A stretch of DNA of 10,539 nucleotides, taken from Nitrospira defluvii. GTDB taxonomy: Bacteria; Nitrospirota; Nitrospiria; Nitrospirales; Nitrospiraceae. Made by a program: the position numbers and the translations under genes. Location: positions 1 through 10,539 of the forward strand of contig JACQHN010000419.1 in NCBI GenBank assembly GCA_016199015.1, given 5' to 3'. The stretch's first letter is position 1; each line of letters begins with the position of its first letter. Shown piece by piece: positions 1-7,039 of the stretch. The notes under the pieces were generated by a model. That model was not told the origin of the DNA, ran no database searches, and saw nothing but the letters and a program-made list of their open reading frames with translations.

Positions 1-333
1 TAGAAGACACTGATCGTCGGCATAACAGTTTCTGCTATACATCTGGCGCGGAACGTACACAGTTAACTGGGCGGTCATTCTACACAGGTTGAGCTTACCA
101 AGAAATAGTAGACAGAGGCACCATTGTGAAGAAATGCGATTCTTGTCGCATCCTTACCAGAGCCAAACCGAACAACGTTGAAGGGCTACTGGGAGGTATT
201 CACCGATTGGATTCAACAGATTATCGGGGTGGAATTGATCAACCGAAGTGTTCACGAGAACAGCAAAAGAAAGAAATCGAAACGCCAAGCAACCCACAGT
301 GAATGAATCGGCAGAGCGAGACAAGCGGCTCCG

Positions 334-477
334 TCAGCCGAATCCTTCTTTAGCGACAAGTTTAACTTCCAGCGGATGACCCTTTCGAAAGCGGCTGACT
401 CCAAGCAGGCTGAACCCCAACACATGCCCCTGTTCGTCCACACGCTCAGTGACGGCATTGTGGGCAGTCGGACGCAT
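334..477 (-). pseudogene. Possible DUF2283-like C-terminal remnant
   Basis: A short open stretch of 47 codons starts at the ATG at 477 and stops at TGA 334-336. Its middle reads DEQGHVLGFSLLGVSRF, followed by a KGHPLEVKL-like end. That resembles the C-terminal strand pattern of DUF2283 proteins (acidic-E-x-G-x-V-x-G-hydrophobic, then an S-R/K segment and PLEV). DUF2283 proteins are small and often encoded beside toxin-like genes. The same frame is open upstream to a TAA near 538 and has no visible ribosome binding site. The expected N-terminal YD-x-x-x-D-x-L motif is absent, so at best this is the tail of a decayed gene. The family call is by eye only; it could equally be chance coding-like sequence. 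Confidence 0.3.
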
Positions 478-673
478 GAAGCCCGGCGCGTAGTGCCGAG
501 ACAACCAGCTGCCGTTCGAGGTGGCCGATGGTCTGATTTATGATTGCACGCCATTCACGCTAAGTTCCCCGCTGGGGGAGTTAGTAACAATAGAGCGCAC
601 GGTCGATTCATGCACCCATTCCATCGCGTAGGCGCCACTGGTACTCCCAGCCGAGGCTTAGGCAGTCTCTCCC

Positions 674-749
674 AGGCGCACCTTCATAACGGTCGAGCCC
701 GCGCAAAGGGGCTATCAATATGGAGGTCGGAAGCGTGGATGAAGCGCAT
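674..749 (-). pseudogene. SbcD/YhaO-type (Mre11-like) exonuclease, N-terminal remnant with 1-base frameshift
   Basis: From the ATG at 749 the minus strand reads MRFIHASDLHIDSP. This is the classical start of SbcD/YhaO-family metallophosphoesterases; the Asp-x-His (D8, H10) is the first metal-binding motif. In that frame the reading then degenerates and stops at TGA 684-686. Shifting by one base at the T-run (complement of 705-707) gives LRGLDRYEGAP, exactly the segment that follows DSP in many DNA-repair exonucleases of this family. One extra T in the run explains the break. Similarity ends at about 674, so roughly 25 residues survive of a protein usually several hundred residues long. It begins 9 bases after the ATPase stop on the same strand, which suggests it was the next gene of that operon. 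No ribosome binding site is obvious. Confidence 0.72.
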
Positions 750-758
750 CGATGAAAT

Positions 759-1358
759 TTAACCGGTCCCAAATTTGCCGGACTTTCGCTTTTTAGAGAT
801 TTGTGCGCTCCGCTTTTCAACTTCTAACCGCCACTGCTCTAAATTATCTATGTCGGCCAACAACTCATCCGGAGCAGGAATAGCCGTCCCACCCAGAAGA
901 GCTTGATCATGGGCGTAATTCGAGCACTTGGTCATAGCGCTCTCAATGATGGCATAGTCAGCATCCTCAACAACGACACCTGTCAGGAGTTGAGTCGATA
1001 TCCGCTTTCGAAAACGAATCACGACACTGCGGAAAAGAACTTCCTCAACGGCGCGCTCCCAGGTAATGCGCAATTGACGGTAGACCTCAACAGTTTGCTT
1101 TCGATGTTCAGCTTCATCTCCATCCCTGTCAAGCTTGGCGATTTCTTGCTGCCTGTTCCGAAGTGCGCCTACACGTGCTTTGGTGCCCATGCCTTCAAAG
1201 GGAAGGTTCGGATCGGCAACTCCATATCCCTCAGACTTCTTCGAGAGGCTCTGTGTGGCGCAGGCAACCCCAGCTCGATCAGCTTCCTCCATCAGGACGC
1301 AGACAAAATAGATGTCGTGAGTAAAGATGATGATGCCGGATAGTAGCCTCTTGGACAA
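759..1358 (-). pseudogene. C-terminal part of the frameshifted Rad50/RloC-like ATPase
   Basis: This is the continuation of the upstream ATPase in another frame. The stretch is open from a TTG at 1358, but homologous sequence begins only at IIIFTHD (residues 9-15). That is the H-loop expected directly after Walker B, and the larger fragment lacks it. The next 185 residues form a conserved C-terminal domain of this ATPase family. It contains RQLRITWERAVEE (R97 and E101 in R-x3-E spacing), VVIRFRKRISTQLL, and a KCSNYAHDQA segment with H150-D151. The stop is TAA at 759-761. An anticodon-nuclease role, as in PrrC/RloC where an Arg-Glu-His triad acts, is possible but unproven: the E-to-H distance here is longer than I recall for PrrC. 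Independent translation from TTG is unlikely to give a useful protein, because the ATP-binding half is missing. Confidence 0.7.
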
Positions 1359-3381
1359 GACGCGCGGCTACGTGCTCTCGACGCTTATGATCAAGGGATG
1401 AGACAGGATCGTCGAAGACGATGCCGCCTTTTCCACCGCCAATGTTGACCTCAGCCAAGAAGGAACCGATGGCTATTGCACGCTGTTCGCCTTCGCTAAG
1501 GGTGTCGCCGAGACTCTTTGCCTGAGGAAGCTCTAGCTTGAGTTTGTGAAGAGCCTTTCCTTTCGCAGAGTGGCTCTGCAAAGACACCTGGAGGTTTCCG
1601 GCGCCCAAAGACTTGAACTCCTTGTTCAGCGCGTCGGCAAGCTCTTTGGAAATCACTTTCTCTGCAAGCTCCTTTGATTTGTTGGAGATAGCAGTGGTTT
1701 TCACTGCACCAAGACAATTCTTTAACTTGGCCTGCAAGTCGAGCTTTCCGATTACGGCAAGAACGGCGGGCTTCGCCTTAGCAAGCTTCATTCTGGCGTC
1801 AAGCTCATCGAAATCGGCCTGCATAGCAGCTCGCGCTTTTGCGTCCGAAACATTGTCGAGGCTTGTCGCCTCTTGCGTGAGCTTATCAGCCAAGGCCTGT
1901 AGTTGAGCCGCTGGGCTGGCTAACTCAGGCATGATCTTGTCCCACTTGTTTGAGACGCAGGCGGCCTTGATCGCTCCCTGCCGATCTGTTAAGGCATTTT
2001 CGAAATCACGGGCGGCGGCGGCAAGTGCTTTATCCATGCCCTCGATTTCTGCGAATAGCTCGTCATCAAGTCCCAATGCAAGGCTTTGCACCATCAAAGT
2101 CTTATATTCGTCTTCAAACGCTTTCTTGCAGGCTTGCGTAGTTTGCTCCGCTTCATCCCGAACAAACATCTCAAAACGCAGCAGGCGGTCGGCTCCCTCT
2201 TTCAAGGGTTGTTGACAGAGGGGACACTGTGCGTCGGCACCAAGATTCGGAAACTCTTTGGCCGGGTAAGCCTCTGTGCAAAACTTGCGGGCAGCCTCGA
2301 ATAGCTCCTTCCAAGCCTCACCACCAGTTCCAGGCAGGAACGTGGCATCATCCTTAAAAACCCGCGAGGCCAACTCAACTGCAGCTTTCGCGTTACGATG
2401 AGCATTGACCAGACCACGCAGCTTGGTTTCAGCAGCTCCATCCACCATGGCAAGCTTTTCCGTGGCAGTTTTTGCAATCTTGCCTATCCGGGTTGAACGG
2501 AGTCGCAGCTGGGTCGCCTTCTCCTTGGGATTGTCCGCCGTGAGGGTCTTGTACAGCTCGTCTCGCCTAGCTGACTCTTTATCACTGACAGTCGCCAACT
2601 CCTCCACTCTCGACGGCTTTGTCTTTGCGGAGAGGCTATTAATGAGAGTGCCAACTTGCGTAGTCGGACCACCCATCCAATCGAAAACCGTTAAATCAAC
2701 AGTGTTTTGAGACTGTTCGGTCTTGATTAGGTCCTCGACCTGTTTGCACACCCGAGCGAGTTCTTCGAGAATGTCTAGACCATATGGCACGTACGCAAAA
2801 TCGTCCTCGGTATCCAGATAGGCTCGAGCACAGCGCGCGTCGAAAATCGCCAGAGATGAGAGATCTTCGGGAGCGGGCTTGTCGTTGACCCAATTGGCCT
2901 CCCTTGGAACACCGTTTATGGACAATTCAAAGACAGCCTCGGCTTGTTCGGTTTTTCCTGCCGGCAGCTTAGCATTGGGGTGAATCAGCTCTCTTTGATC
3001 ACGAGCGCGGCAAGCGCGCTTCAAAACGCGTGAGTATCCGGATTTGCCGGACCCATTGTCGCCATAGATGACGGTAAGACCTTTAGCGCCAAAGGCCAAT
3101 CGCTGGTTCTCAGCAATGGCGTTTACATGGCGCAGGTTCTTCATGGCCAACACCTCGACATGGGTGTTCGACGGAGTCGCCGCTGGGATTTGCTGAGCAC
3201 TCAGCTTCTTCACGGTTCTGCCTTTTGAATCGGAAATGCCGTGCTCGGCCTTGATTAGGGCGAAGAGGTCTTCCAAATCATCGTTGGATAGTGCCTGCTT
3301 CTCGAAAAGACGCGCGATCGCATCGCTTTGCCAAGCGGGCAATCCCTGAGACCAATTCAGAATGTCTTGAAGGATTGACAT
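1279..3381 (-). CDS. AAA_13/Rad50-like ATPase (RloC/PrrC-type), frameshifted near its C-terminus
   Basis: The 700-residue reading starts at the ATG at 3381, preceded by a GGGGAG ribosome binding site. Walker A is GDNGSGKS (residues 107-114). Helical, probably coiled-coil sequence (about 205-590) surrounds a CPLC motif (386-389), like the zinc hook of Rad50 and RloC. The ABC signature LSEGEQ is at 628-633 and Walker B IVFDDPVSSLD at 654-664. The true protein should then run into the FTHD H-loop, but here the last ~19 residues are out of frame and end at TGA 1279-1281; the real C-terminus lies in the fragment 759-1358. The repaired protein would be about 870 aa. It lies 88 bp behind hsdS. PrrC and RloC ATPases are linked to type I R-M loci and cleave tRNA when restriction is impaired; an SMC/Rad50-like DNA-end role is the alternative. 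As it stands the gene is probably inactive. Confidence 0.82.
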   Translation of the reverse strand: MSILQDILNWSQGLPAWQSDAIARLFEKQALSNDDLEDLFALIKAEHGISDSKGRTVKKLSAQQIPAATPSNTHVEVLAMKNLRHVNAIAENQRLAFGAKGLTVIYGDNGSGKSGYSRVLKRACRARDQRELIHPNAKLPAGKTEQAEAVFELSINGVPREANWVNDKPAPEDLSSLAIFDARCARAYLDTEDDFAYVPYGLDILEELARVCKQVEDLIKTEQSQNTVDLTVFDWMGGPTTQVGTLINSLSAKTKPSRVEELATVSDKESARRDELYKTLTADNPKEKATQLRLRSTRIGKIAKTATEKLAMVDGAAETKLRGLVNAHRNAKAAVELASRVFKDDATFLPGTGGEAWKELFEAARKFCTEAYPAKEFPNLGADAQCPLCQQPLKEGADRLLRFEMFVRDEAEQTTQACKKAFEDEYKTLMVQSLALGLDDELFAEIEGMDKALAAAARDFENALTDRQGAIKAACVSNKWDKIMPELASPAAQLQALADKLTQEATSLDNVSDAKARAAMQADFDELDARMKLAKAKPAVLAVIGKLDLQAKLKNCLGAVKTTAISNKSKELAEKVISKELADALNKEFKSLGAGNLQVSLQSHSAKGKALHKLKLELPQAKSLGDTLSEGEQRAIAIGSFLAEVNIGGGKGGIVFDDPVSSLDHKRREHVAARLVQEATIRHHHLYSRHLFCLRPDGGS

Positions 3382-3387
3382 GCTTTT

Positions 3388-3393
3388 CTCCCC
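3388..3393 (-). promoter_or_regulatory. Ribosome binding site of the ATPase gene
   Basis: The minus strand reads GGGGAG followed by 6 bases (AAAAGC) and the ATG at 3381. It is the strongest Shine-Dalgarno match in the 88-bp gap and fixes the start. I could not find a convincing promoter in the gap, so the gene is probably read through from hsdS. Confidence 0.7.
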
Positions 3394-3469
3394 AATACCC
3401 CCGGTCTAAATAACGGAACGAAGAGACCGAACCATCTAACGTTGATCTGATTCCGACTCATCCTCCGCC

Positions 3470-5230
3470 TCACATGACCACCATTTGCTCAGATTTCGAC
3501 TTCAGAGACAGGGCTTCGTGCAGTACGGCTTCGAGGAGGTGACGGCTTTCGGTTTGGGTGGTGGTGAGCTGCGCTTCCAGCCGGTCACAGAGGGCCATCA
3601 ACTCTTCAACTTTGGCGACGATGCGTTGCTGTTCGGCGAGGGGTGGGATGGGAAGCTGCAACTGGAGCAGAGTTCTTTGGTTTATTTTCGGCATCGTCGA
3701 CTGTGCGCCGGTCGCGTGAGTAGCAAAATAAGCCCGTGCGGACGGAGCTACTGCCCCAAGGTGGACGTAGCGAAGACTGACCTTTTCCGAGAGCCGGACC
3801 TTCATCATCAAATCAGGATAGAGGAATAGTCTTGGCTCACCCGTGTAATAGGCTGCCATGCCTACATACTCACGAGTATTCCCCCTTTGAAACAGGAGGT
3901 CGCCGGAGCGTAACCAAAACTCGGAATCAGGAAGGATGGACGCCTCAACCTGTTTGAAGTGTTGCGGATTAAATTTCCCACTGGTTGTCGCCGTGAGAGT
4001 GATAGCTCTCGGCGCGTAAGGAAGGGATGAGGGTTTCGGGGAGATTCCGTTCTGAGGTCCGAATACTATGATGCTGCGCAGCGGAGCCCATTGCCAAGTC
4101 GGCGGGAGATCGCACGGGAGGTCTTCTTCGAGCAACCGAGAATCTCTCTCATTTGGTTTTAGCACCCGTGCCTTTATCAGGTCTTCTTGCTCAGCTTGAA
4201 TTCTCTTCAGCAGTTCGGAGACGGGTTCGTCATTGGGATCTTGGAGGACGAGTTTCCCGCGGAGGGCAAGGTTGAGGATGGTTTGGCGGAGTTGCTGGAT
4301 GTGTTCCTTGCGCGTGGTCAGACACGGGAGGTGGTTGAAGTAGAATCTGGCATGCTCTCGGAAAGTTTCGGCGTCCGCGCCGTTGTCTAAACGATTCAAA
4401 GACGAAGCCACCAGCCGATCTCGCCGGCTTTCCCGCTCCGTCTGCGCCGCCTCCAACCGATCACAGAGCGCCATCAATTCATCCACCTTGGCGACGATGC
4501 GATGTTGTTCGGCGAGGGGTGGGAGTCCAATAACCAAGCTGAGCAGAATTGACTGATTCAAGTTCTGCATGGTTGCCCCAACGGCTGACCCGTCAAGGTA
4601 TTCGCGGACGAACGGAGAACCTATGAGCGTTACAAGGAAGCGAGGGAAAACGCATTCCGGAAGTCGGAGGATTAGACTTCCGGTACCACAAAGCCAACCA
4701 TCCTCTTGCTCAGTAACAACCGCGCACCGGCCCATTTCGCCTCGGCGTGCCATTACGATATCGCCTGTACGAAGTTTGAATGTGGCTAGTCTCTCTAGGG
4801 TTTTTGGCCCTACGGCCATGCTTTCAACAGGAATCAAGCGTTCGTTCTTGATAGACGCCGGGTTGATCACGGGAATTCCACCCTTCTGGTAGTCGCTCTG
4901 ATGTAGCGAACTACCAAAGGGGCCCGTTTGTAGCTCAACGATAATCTGACTGATTCTTGCAGCCTGCCATCCCGGCTTTAGCTCAAAAGCTAACTCGTCA
5001 GCACTGGCATGAATCGGTGGTTTCTCGGGACCGATCTTCCCTTCCTTCACCAACCGCGCCTTCTCTGCCTGAATCCGCTTGAGCAGTTCCGGCGCTGGCT
5101 CGTCCCTCTGGTCTTGCTCAACCAGCTTTCCCCGCACGGCAAGGTCGAGGATGAAGCAGCGCAGGCGCGGGATGGCATCATGCGCTTCGCGGATGCGGTC
5201 GAAGTGGGTAAGAAGTTGCGCCGGATTCAT
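3470..5230 (-). CDS. hsdS: Type I restriction-modification specificity subunit HsdS
   Basis: HsdS (586 aa) recognises the split DNA target for the HsdM2-HsdS methylase and the HsdR-containing nuclease. An N-terminal conserved block (ILDLAVRGKLV, 27-37) is followed by target recognition domain 1 (about 88-235, with GPFGSSLH and GIPVIN), a first helical spacer (LPPLAEQHRIVAKVDELMAL, 236-255), a second copy of the N-terminal block (318-347), recognition domain 2 (about 378-527, with QNGISPK), and a second spacer (IPPLAEQQRIVAKVEELMAL, 528-547). The spacers are 23/26 identical and the N-blocks 23/30. This fits EcoAI-like type IB HsdS, also about 590 aa. The start overlaps the hsdM stop as ATGA (5227-5230), indicating translational coupling. 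Both recognition domains look full length and no frame break is visible. The target sequence cannot be read from this. Confidence 0.95.
   Translation of the reverse strand: MNPAQLLTHFDRIREAHDAIPRLRCFILDLAVRGKLVEQDQRDEPAPELLKRIQAEKARLVKEGKIGPEKPPIHASADELAFELKPGWQAARISQIIVELQTGPFGSSLHQSDYQKGGIPVINPASIKNERLIPVESMAVGPKTLERLATFKLRTGDIVMARRGEMGRCAVVTEQEDGWLCGTGSLILRLPECVFPRFLVTLIGSPFVREYLDGSAVGATMQNLNQSILLSLVIGLPPLAEQHRIVAKVDELMALCDRLEAAQTERESRRDRLVASSLNRLDNGADAETFREHARFYFNHLPCLTTRKEHIQQLRQTILNLALRGKLVLQDPNDEPVSELLKRIQAEQEDLIKARVLKPNERDSRLLEEDLPCDLPPTWQWAPLRSIIVFGPQNGISPKPSSLPYAPRAITLTATTSGKFNPQHFKQVEASILPDSEFWLRSGDLLFQRGNTREYVGMAAYYTGEPRLFLYPDLMMKVRLSEKVSLRYVHLGAVAPSARAYFATHATGAQSTMPKINQRTLLQLQLPIPPLAEQQRIVAKVEELMALCDRLEAQLTTTQTESRHLLEAVLHEALSLKSKSEQMVVM
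3578..3648. repeat. 71-bp direct repeat, copy near hsdS 3' end
   Basis: This segment encodes part of the second HsdS helical spacer. It matches 4454-4524 at 62 of 71 bases by my alignment, in the same orientation. The two copies flank the second recognition domain and its upstream spacer. Confidence 0.85.
4190..4279. repeat. 90-bp direct repeat of the HsdS N-block, internal copy
   Basis: It encodes residues 318-347 of HsdS and pairs with 5063-5152, which encodes residues 27-56. The proteins are 23/30 identical, including GKLV and ELLKRIQAE. The DNA is more diverged than the 71-bp repeat pair. Confidence 0.75.
4454..4524. repeat. 71-bp direct repeat, copy in the middle of hsdS
   Basis: It encodes part of the first helical spacer of HsdS and is the partner of 3578-3648, with 9 mismatches in 71. 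It includes a perfect 12-base run, then a 22-base run ending in GGCGAGGGGTGGGA. Confidence 0.85.
5063..5152. repeat. 90-bp direct repeat of the HsdS N-block, 5' copy
   Basis: It encodes HsdS residues 27-56 and is the partner of 4190-4279. With the spacer repeats it divides hsdS into two structurally equivalent halves, as expected for a subunit that arose by duplication. Confidence 0.75.
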
Positions 5231-6681
5231 CGAAGCAGCGCCTTCTCCAAGATGGCTTTGAGCTGATCTCGGAGCACATCGGTTTCCTTCTCGGCTTCAT
5301 TCAGCTTCGCCAGCAGTTCCTCTGGATCGCCGTGGTCGTCGGCAACAGTGTGGGGATTCTTGAAATCTAAGTTGTAGCCGCGGGCTTTGACTTCGTCGGC
5401 AGTCACCTTCCAGGCGACCTCGGTTTCCTTGCGGCCTTTGCGTTTTGCTCCGCCCCACCAGTCTATGCAGGGCTTCAGATGCTCGATGCGGATGGGCTTC
5501 GTCATCGAGTAGGCCTTCTGCCCATCGGGGATGCGGTGTTCGTAGAACCAGATCTCCCTGGTCGGTTCGCCCTTTTCAAAGAACAGCAGATTCGTCCCGA
5601 TGGACGCGTAAGGCGTGAAGACACTATTCGGCAACCGGACGATCGTGTGGAGGTTGCATTCCTCCATGAGATGTTCCTTGAGCCTGGTCTTCACACCTTC
5701 ACCGAACAGCGAGCCGTCCGGCAGCACGACAGCAGCACGGCCACCCGGTTTGAGCAGGCGCACGATGAGGGCGAGGAAGAGGTCTGCCGTCTCACGCGTC
5801 TGAAAATGTTTCGGGAAATTGCTTTCGATCCCGTCCTCTTCCCGGCCGCCGAAAGGTGGATTGGTCAGGACGATGTCTACCCGGTCGGCCTGGCCGTAAC
5901 TGATATAGGGCCGGGCCAGGGTGTTGTCGTGGCGAACGAAGGAAGGGTCTTCGATGTTGTGCAGTAGCATGTTCGTCACGCAGAGCATATGCGGGAGCTG
6001 CTTCTTCTCGCAAGCGCGCAGAGCCTGCTGCATCTTCTGTTCATCGGCCGGTTTCTTCACGTAGCGGTCGCGCATGTGGCGAATGGCGCAGGTAAGAAAG
6101 CCACCAGTTCCACAGGCCGGATCGAGAAGAATTTCACCTGGATGCGGGTCGATACGGTCAGCCATGAAGGCCGTAACGGCTCGAGGCGTGTAGTACTCGC
6201 CCGCGTTGCCGGCGCTCTGGAGATCGTTCAAGATCTGCTCGTAGATATCGCCGAAGTGTTGGCGCTCGGTCAGGTTGTTGAAGTCGATGCCGTTGATCTT
6301 GTTGATCACCTGGCGCATGAGCTGGCCCGACTTCATATAGTTGTAGGCATCTTCGAAGACATCCTGCACGACTCGGCGGCGTCCGTTCCTGGCGGTGCCG
6401 GTCAGGTCCTTGAGCGAGGGAAAGAGCTGGTCGTTCACGAACGACATCAGGGACTCGCCGGTGATGCCCTCGGGGTCGGCGGCCCAGGTGCGCCATTGGA
6501 ACTTTCTCGGGATGGGTGAGCGATAACCCTCCTGCATGGCTTCGAGTTCCAGATCCTGGTCGTCGATGATCTTTAGGAAGAACATCCAGCAGAGCTGGGA
6601 GATGCGCTGGGCATCTCCATCGACCCCGCTATCCTGGCGCATGATGTCTTGAATCGATTTGACGGTGTTGCGAACAGACAT
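5227..6681 (-). CDS. hsdM: Type I restriction-modification DNA methyltransferase subunit HsdM
   Basis: HsdM (484 aa) transfers a methyl group from S-adenosylmethionine to the N6 of adenine within the target chosen by HsdS. An N-terminal helical region (1-135; QLCWMFFLKIIDDQD at 29-43) precedes the GEYYTPR motif (161-167), the SAM-binding motif I DPACGTGGF (187-195) and the catalytic NPPF (274-277). The C-terminus (about 452-482) is charged and helical and should contact HsdS. Length matches EcoAI-like HsdM, about 490 aa. The frame stays open upstream to 6867, but ATG 6681 is preferred. It has AGGAG 9 bases upstream, the protein from there begins like known HsdM (MSVRNTVKSIQDIMR), and it lies 2 bp behind the ASCH stop; a longer form would overlap the ASCH gene. 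No missing key residue is seen. Confidence 0.96.
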   Translation of the reverse strand: MSVRNTVKSIQDIMRQDSGVDGDAQRISQLCWMFFLKIIDDQDLELEAMQEGYRSPIPRKFQWRTWAADPEGITGESLMSFVNDQLFPSLKDLTGTARNGRRRVVQDVFEDAYNYMKSGQLMRQVINKINGIDFNNLTERQHFGDIYEQILNDLQSAGNAGEYYTPRAVTAFMADRIDPHPGEILLDPACGTGGFLTCAIRHMRDRYVKKPADEQKMQQALRACEKKQLPHMLCVTNMLLHNIEDPSFVRHDNTLARPYISYGQADRVDIVLTNPPFGGREEDGIESNFPKHFQTRETADLFLALIVRLLKPGGRAAVVLPDGSLFGEGVKTRLKEHLMEECNLHTIVRLPNSVFTPYASIGTNLLFFEKGEPTREIWFYEHRIPDGQKAYSMTKPIRIEHLKPCIDWWGGAKRKGRKETEVAWKVTADEVKARGYNLDFKNPHTVADDHGDPEELLAKLNEAEKETDVLRDQLKAILEKALLR

Positions 6682-6683
6682 GC

Positions 6684-7028
6684 CTACCGGCTCCTGTAAT
6701 GTTTGAGTTCTAAAACCTTTCCGAGGCGGATTGCGAAATAACTCCCTCGACCACTGCCGTGTTTGCGCAGCCCTTTGAACTCGACCCGCATAAAGGGGGC
6801 TTTCGTTGCATAACCGTTCCGGAAATGAATTTCGCGATAGGTGCGCCCAACCAGCCGGCGCCGCCAATACTCCTTGTTGTCGCGGTATTCGGTTTTCTTT
6901 TTACCGGAGAGGATCGCGTCAAAAAACTCACGATGCAAGGTTAAGCAAAGGACAGCTTCTTTCTCCTTTGTAGGTTGGCGCGGTCTGAGTGTTGTGGAGC
7001 GGGACGATTGTGATTTGGATGACATCAT
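6684..7028 (-). CDS. ASCH-domain (PUA-like fold) small protein inside the hsd operon
   Basis: The 114-aa basic protein has a polar N-terminus (1-23) and then an ASCH-type core. LCLTLHREFFDAILSGKK (27-44) continues into K45-T46-E47-x-R49, the conserved G-x-K-x-x-E-x-R signature of the family. A central GRTYREIHFRNGY strand follows (61-73), and the end is YFAIRLGKVLELKHY (97-111). ASCH proteins share the PUA fold and are thought to bind RNA or modified nucleosides; E. coli YqfB (ASCH fold) hydrolyses N4-acetylcytidine. Whether this one is an enzyme or a binder cannot be told. It starts 11 bp after hsdR and stops 2 bp before hsdM, so it is co-transcribed with both. Two ATG codons stand in tandem at 7028 and 7025 with only a weak ribosome binding site, suggesting coupling to hsdR translation. 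Confidence 0.8.
   Translation of the reverse strand: MMSSKSQSSRSTTLRPRQPTKEKEAVLCLTLHREFFDAILSGKKKTEYRDNKEYWRRRLVGRTYREIHFRNGYATKAPFMRVEFKGLRKHGSGRGSYFAIRLGKVLELKHYRSR
6691..6695 (-). promoter_or_regulatory. Ribosome binding site deciding the hsdM start
   Basis: AGGAG on the minus strand lies inside the last codons of the ASCH gene, 9 bases before the ATG at 6681. It favours this start over in-frame codons further upstream (up to 6867). Confidence 0.75.
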
Positions 7029-7039
7029 GCGATGCAGCT

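Larger units (their letters stand above)
1..758. other. Gene-poor left flank with gene debris
   Basis: I see no intact gene here. On the minus strand the part nearest the ATPase (749-674) is a decayed exonuclease N-terminus, and 477-334 may be a DUF2283-like remnant; both are listed separately. The rest has only short open stretches in several frames, none of which I recognise: for example a plus-strand stretch from 93 to 302 containing CDSC, and a minus-strand stretch of about 36 codons around 190-77. There is a 6-bp perfect hairpin at 134-151 and a 5-bp hairpin at 566-579, neither followed by a T-run. No tRNA, IS end or CRISPR repeat was seen. The mixture of fragments and stops suggests an eroded island edge. 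Confidence 0.6.

Noticed and set aside
134..151. Hairpin ATGCGA/TCGCAT in the left flank
   Set aside because: A 6-bp stem without T-run or nearby gene; probably chance.
566..579. TCCCC/GGGGA hairpin as a terminator for the ATPase transcript
   Set aside because: Only 5 bp, no following T-run on either strand, and about 180 bases past the ATPase stop.
903..1343. Open plus-strand stretch of 146 codons opposite the ATPase C-terminus
   Set aside because: It lies antisense to a clearly conserved protein domain, has no ribosome binding site and matches no family I know.
3402..3429. Inverted repeat CGGTCT/AGACCG between hsdS and the ATPase as a terminator
   Set aside because: The stem is only 6 bp with a 16-base loop and no T-run, so it is unlikely to stop transcription.
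5479..6519. Long plus-strand open frames (162 and 176 codons) opposite hsdM
   Set aside because: They are antisense to the conserved methylase motifs; open antisense frames are common in GC-rich genes.
6682..6867. 62-codon N-terminal extension of HsdM
   Set aside because: It would overlap the ASCH gene in another frame, does not resemble HsdM, and the AGGAG site supports ATG 6681.
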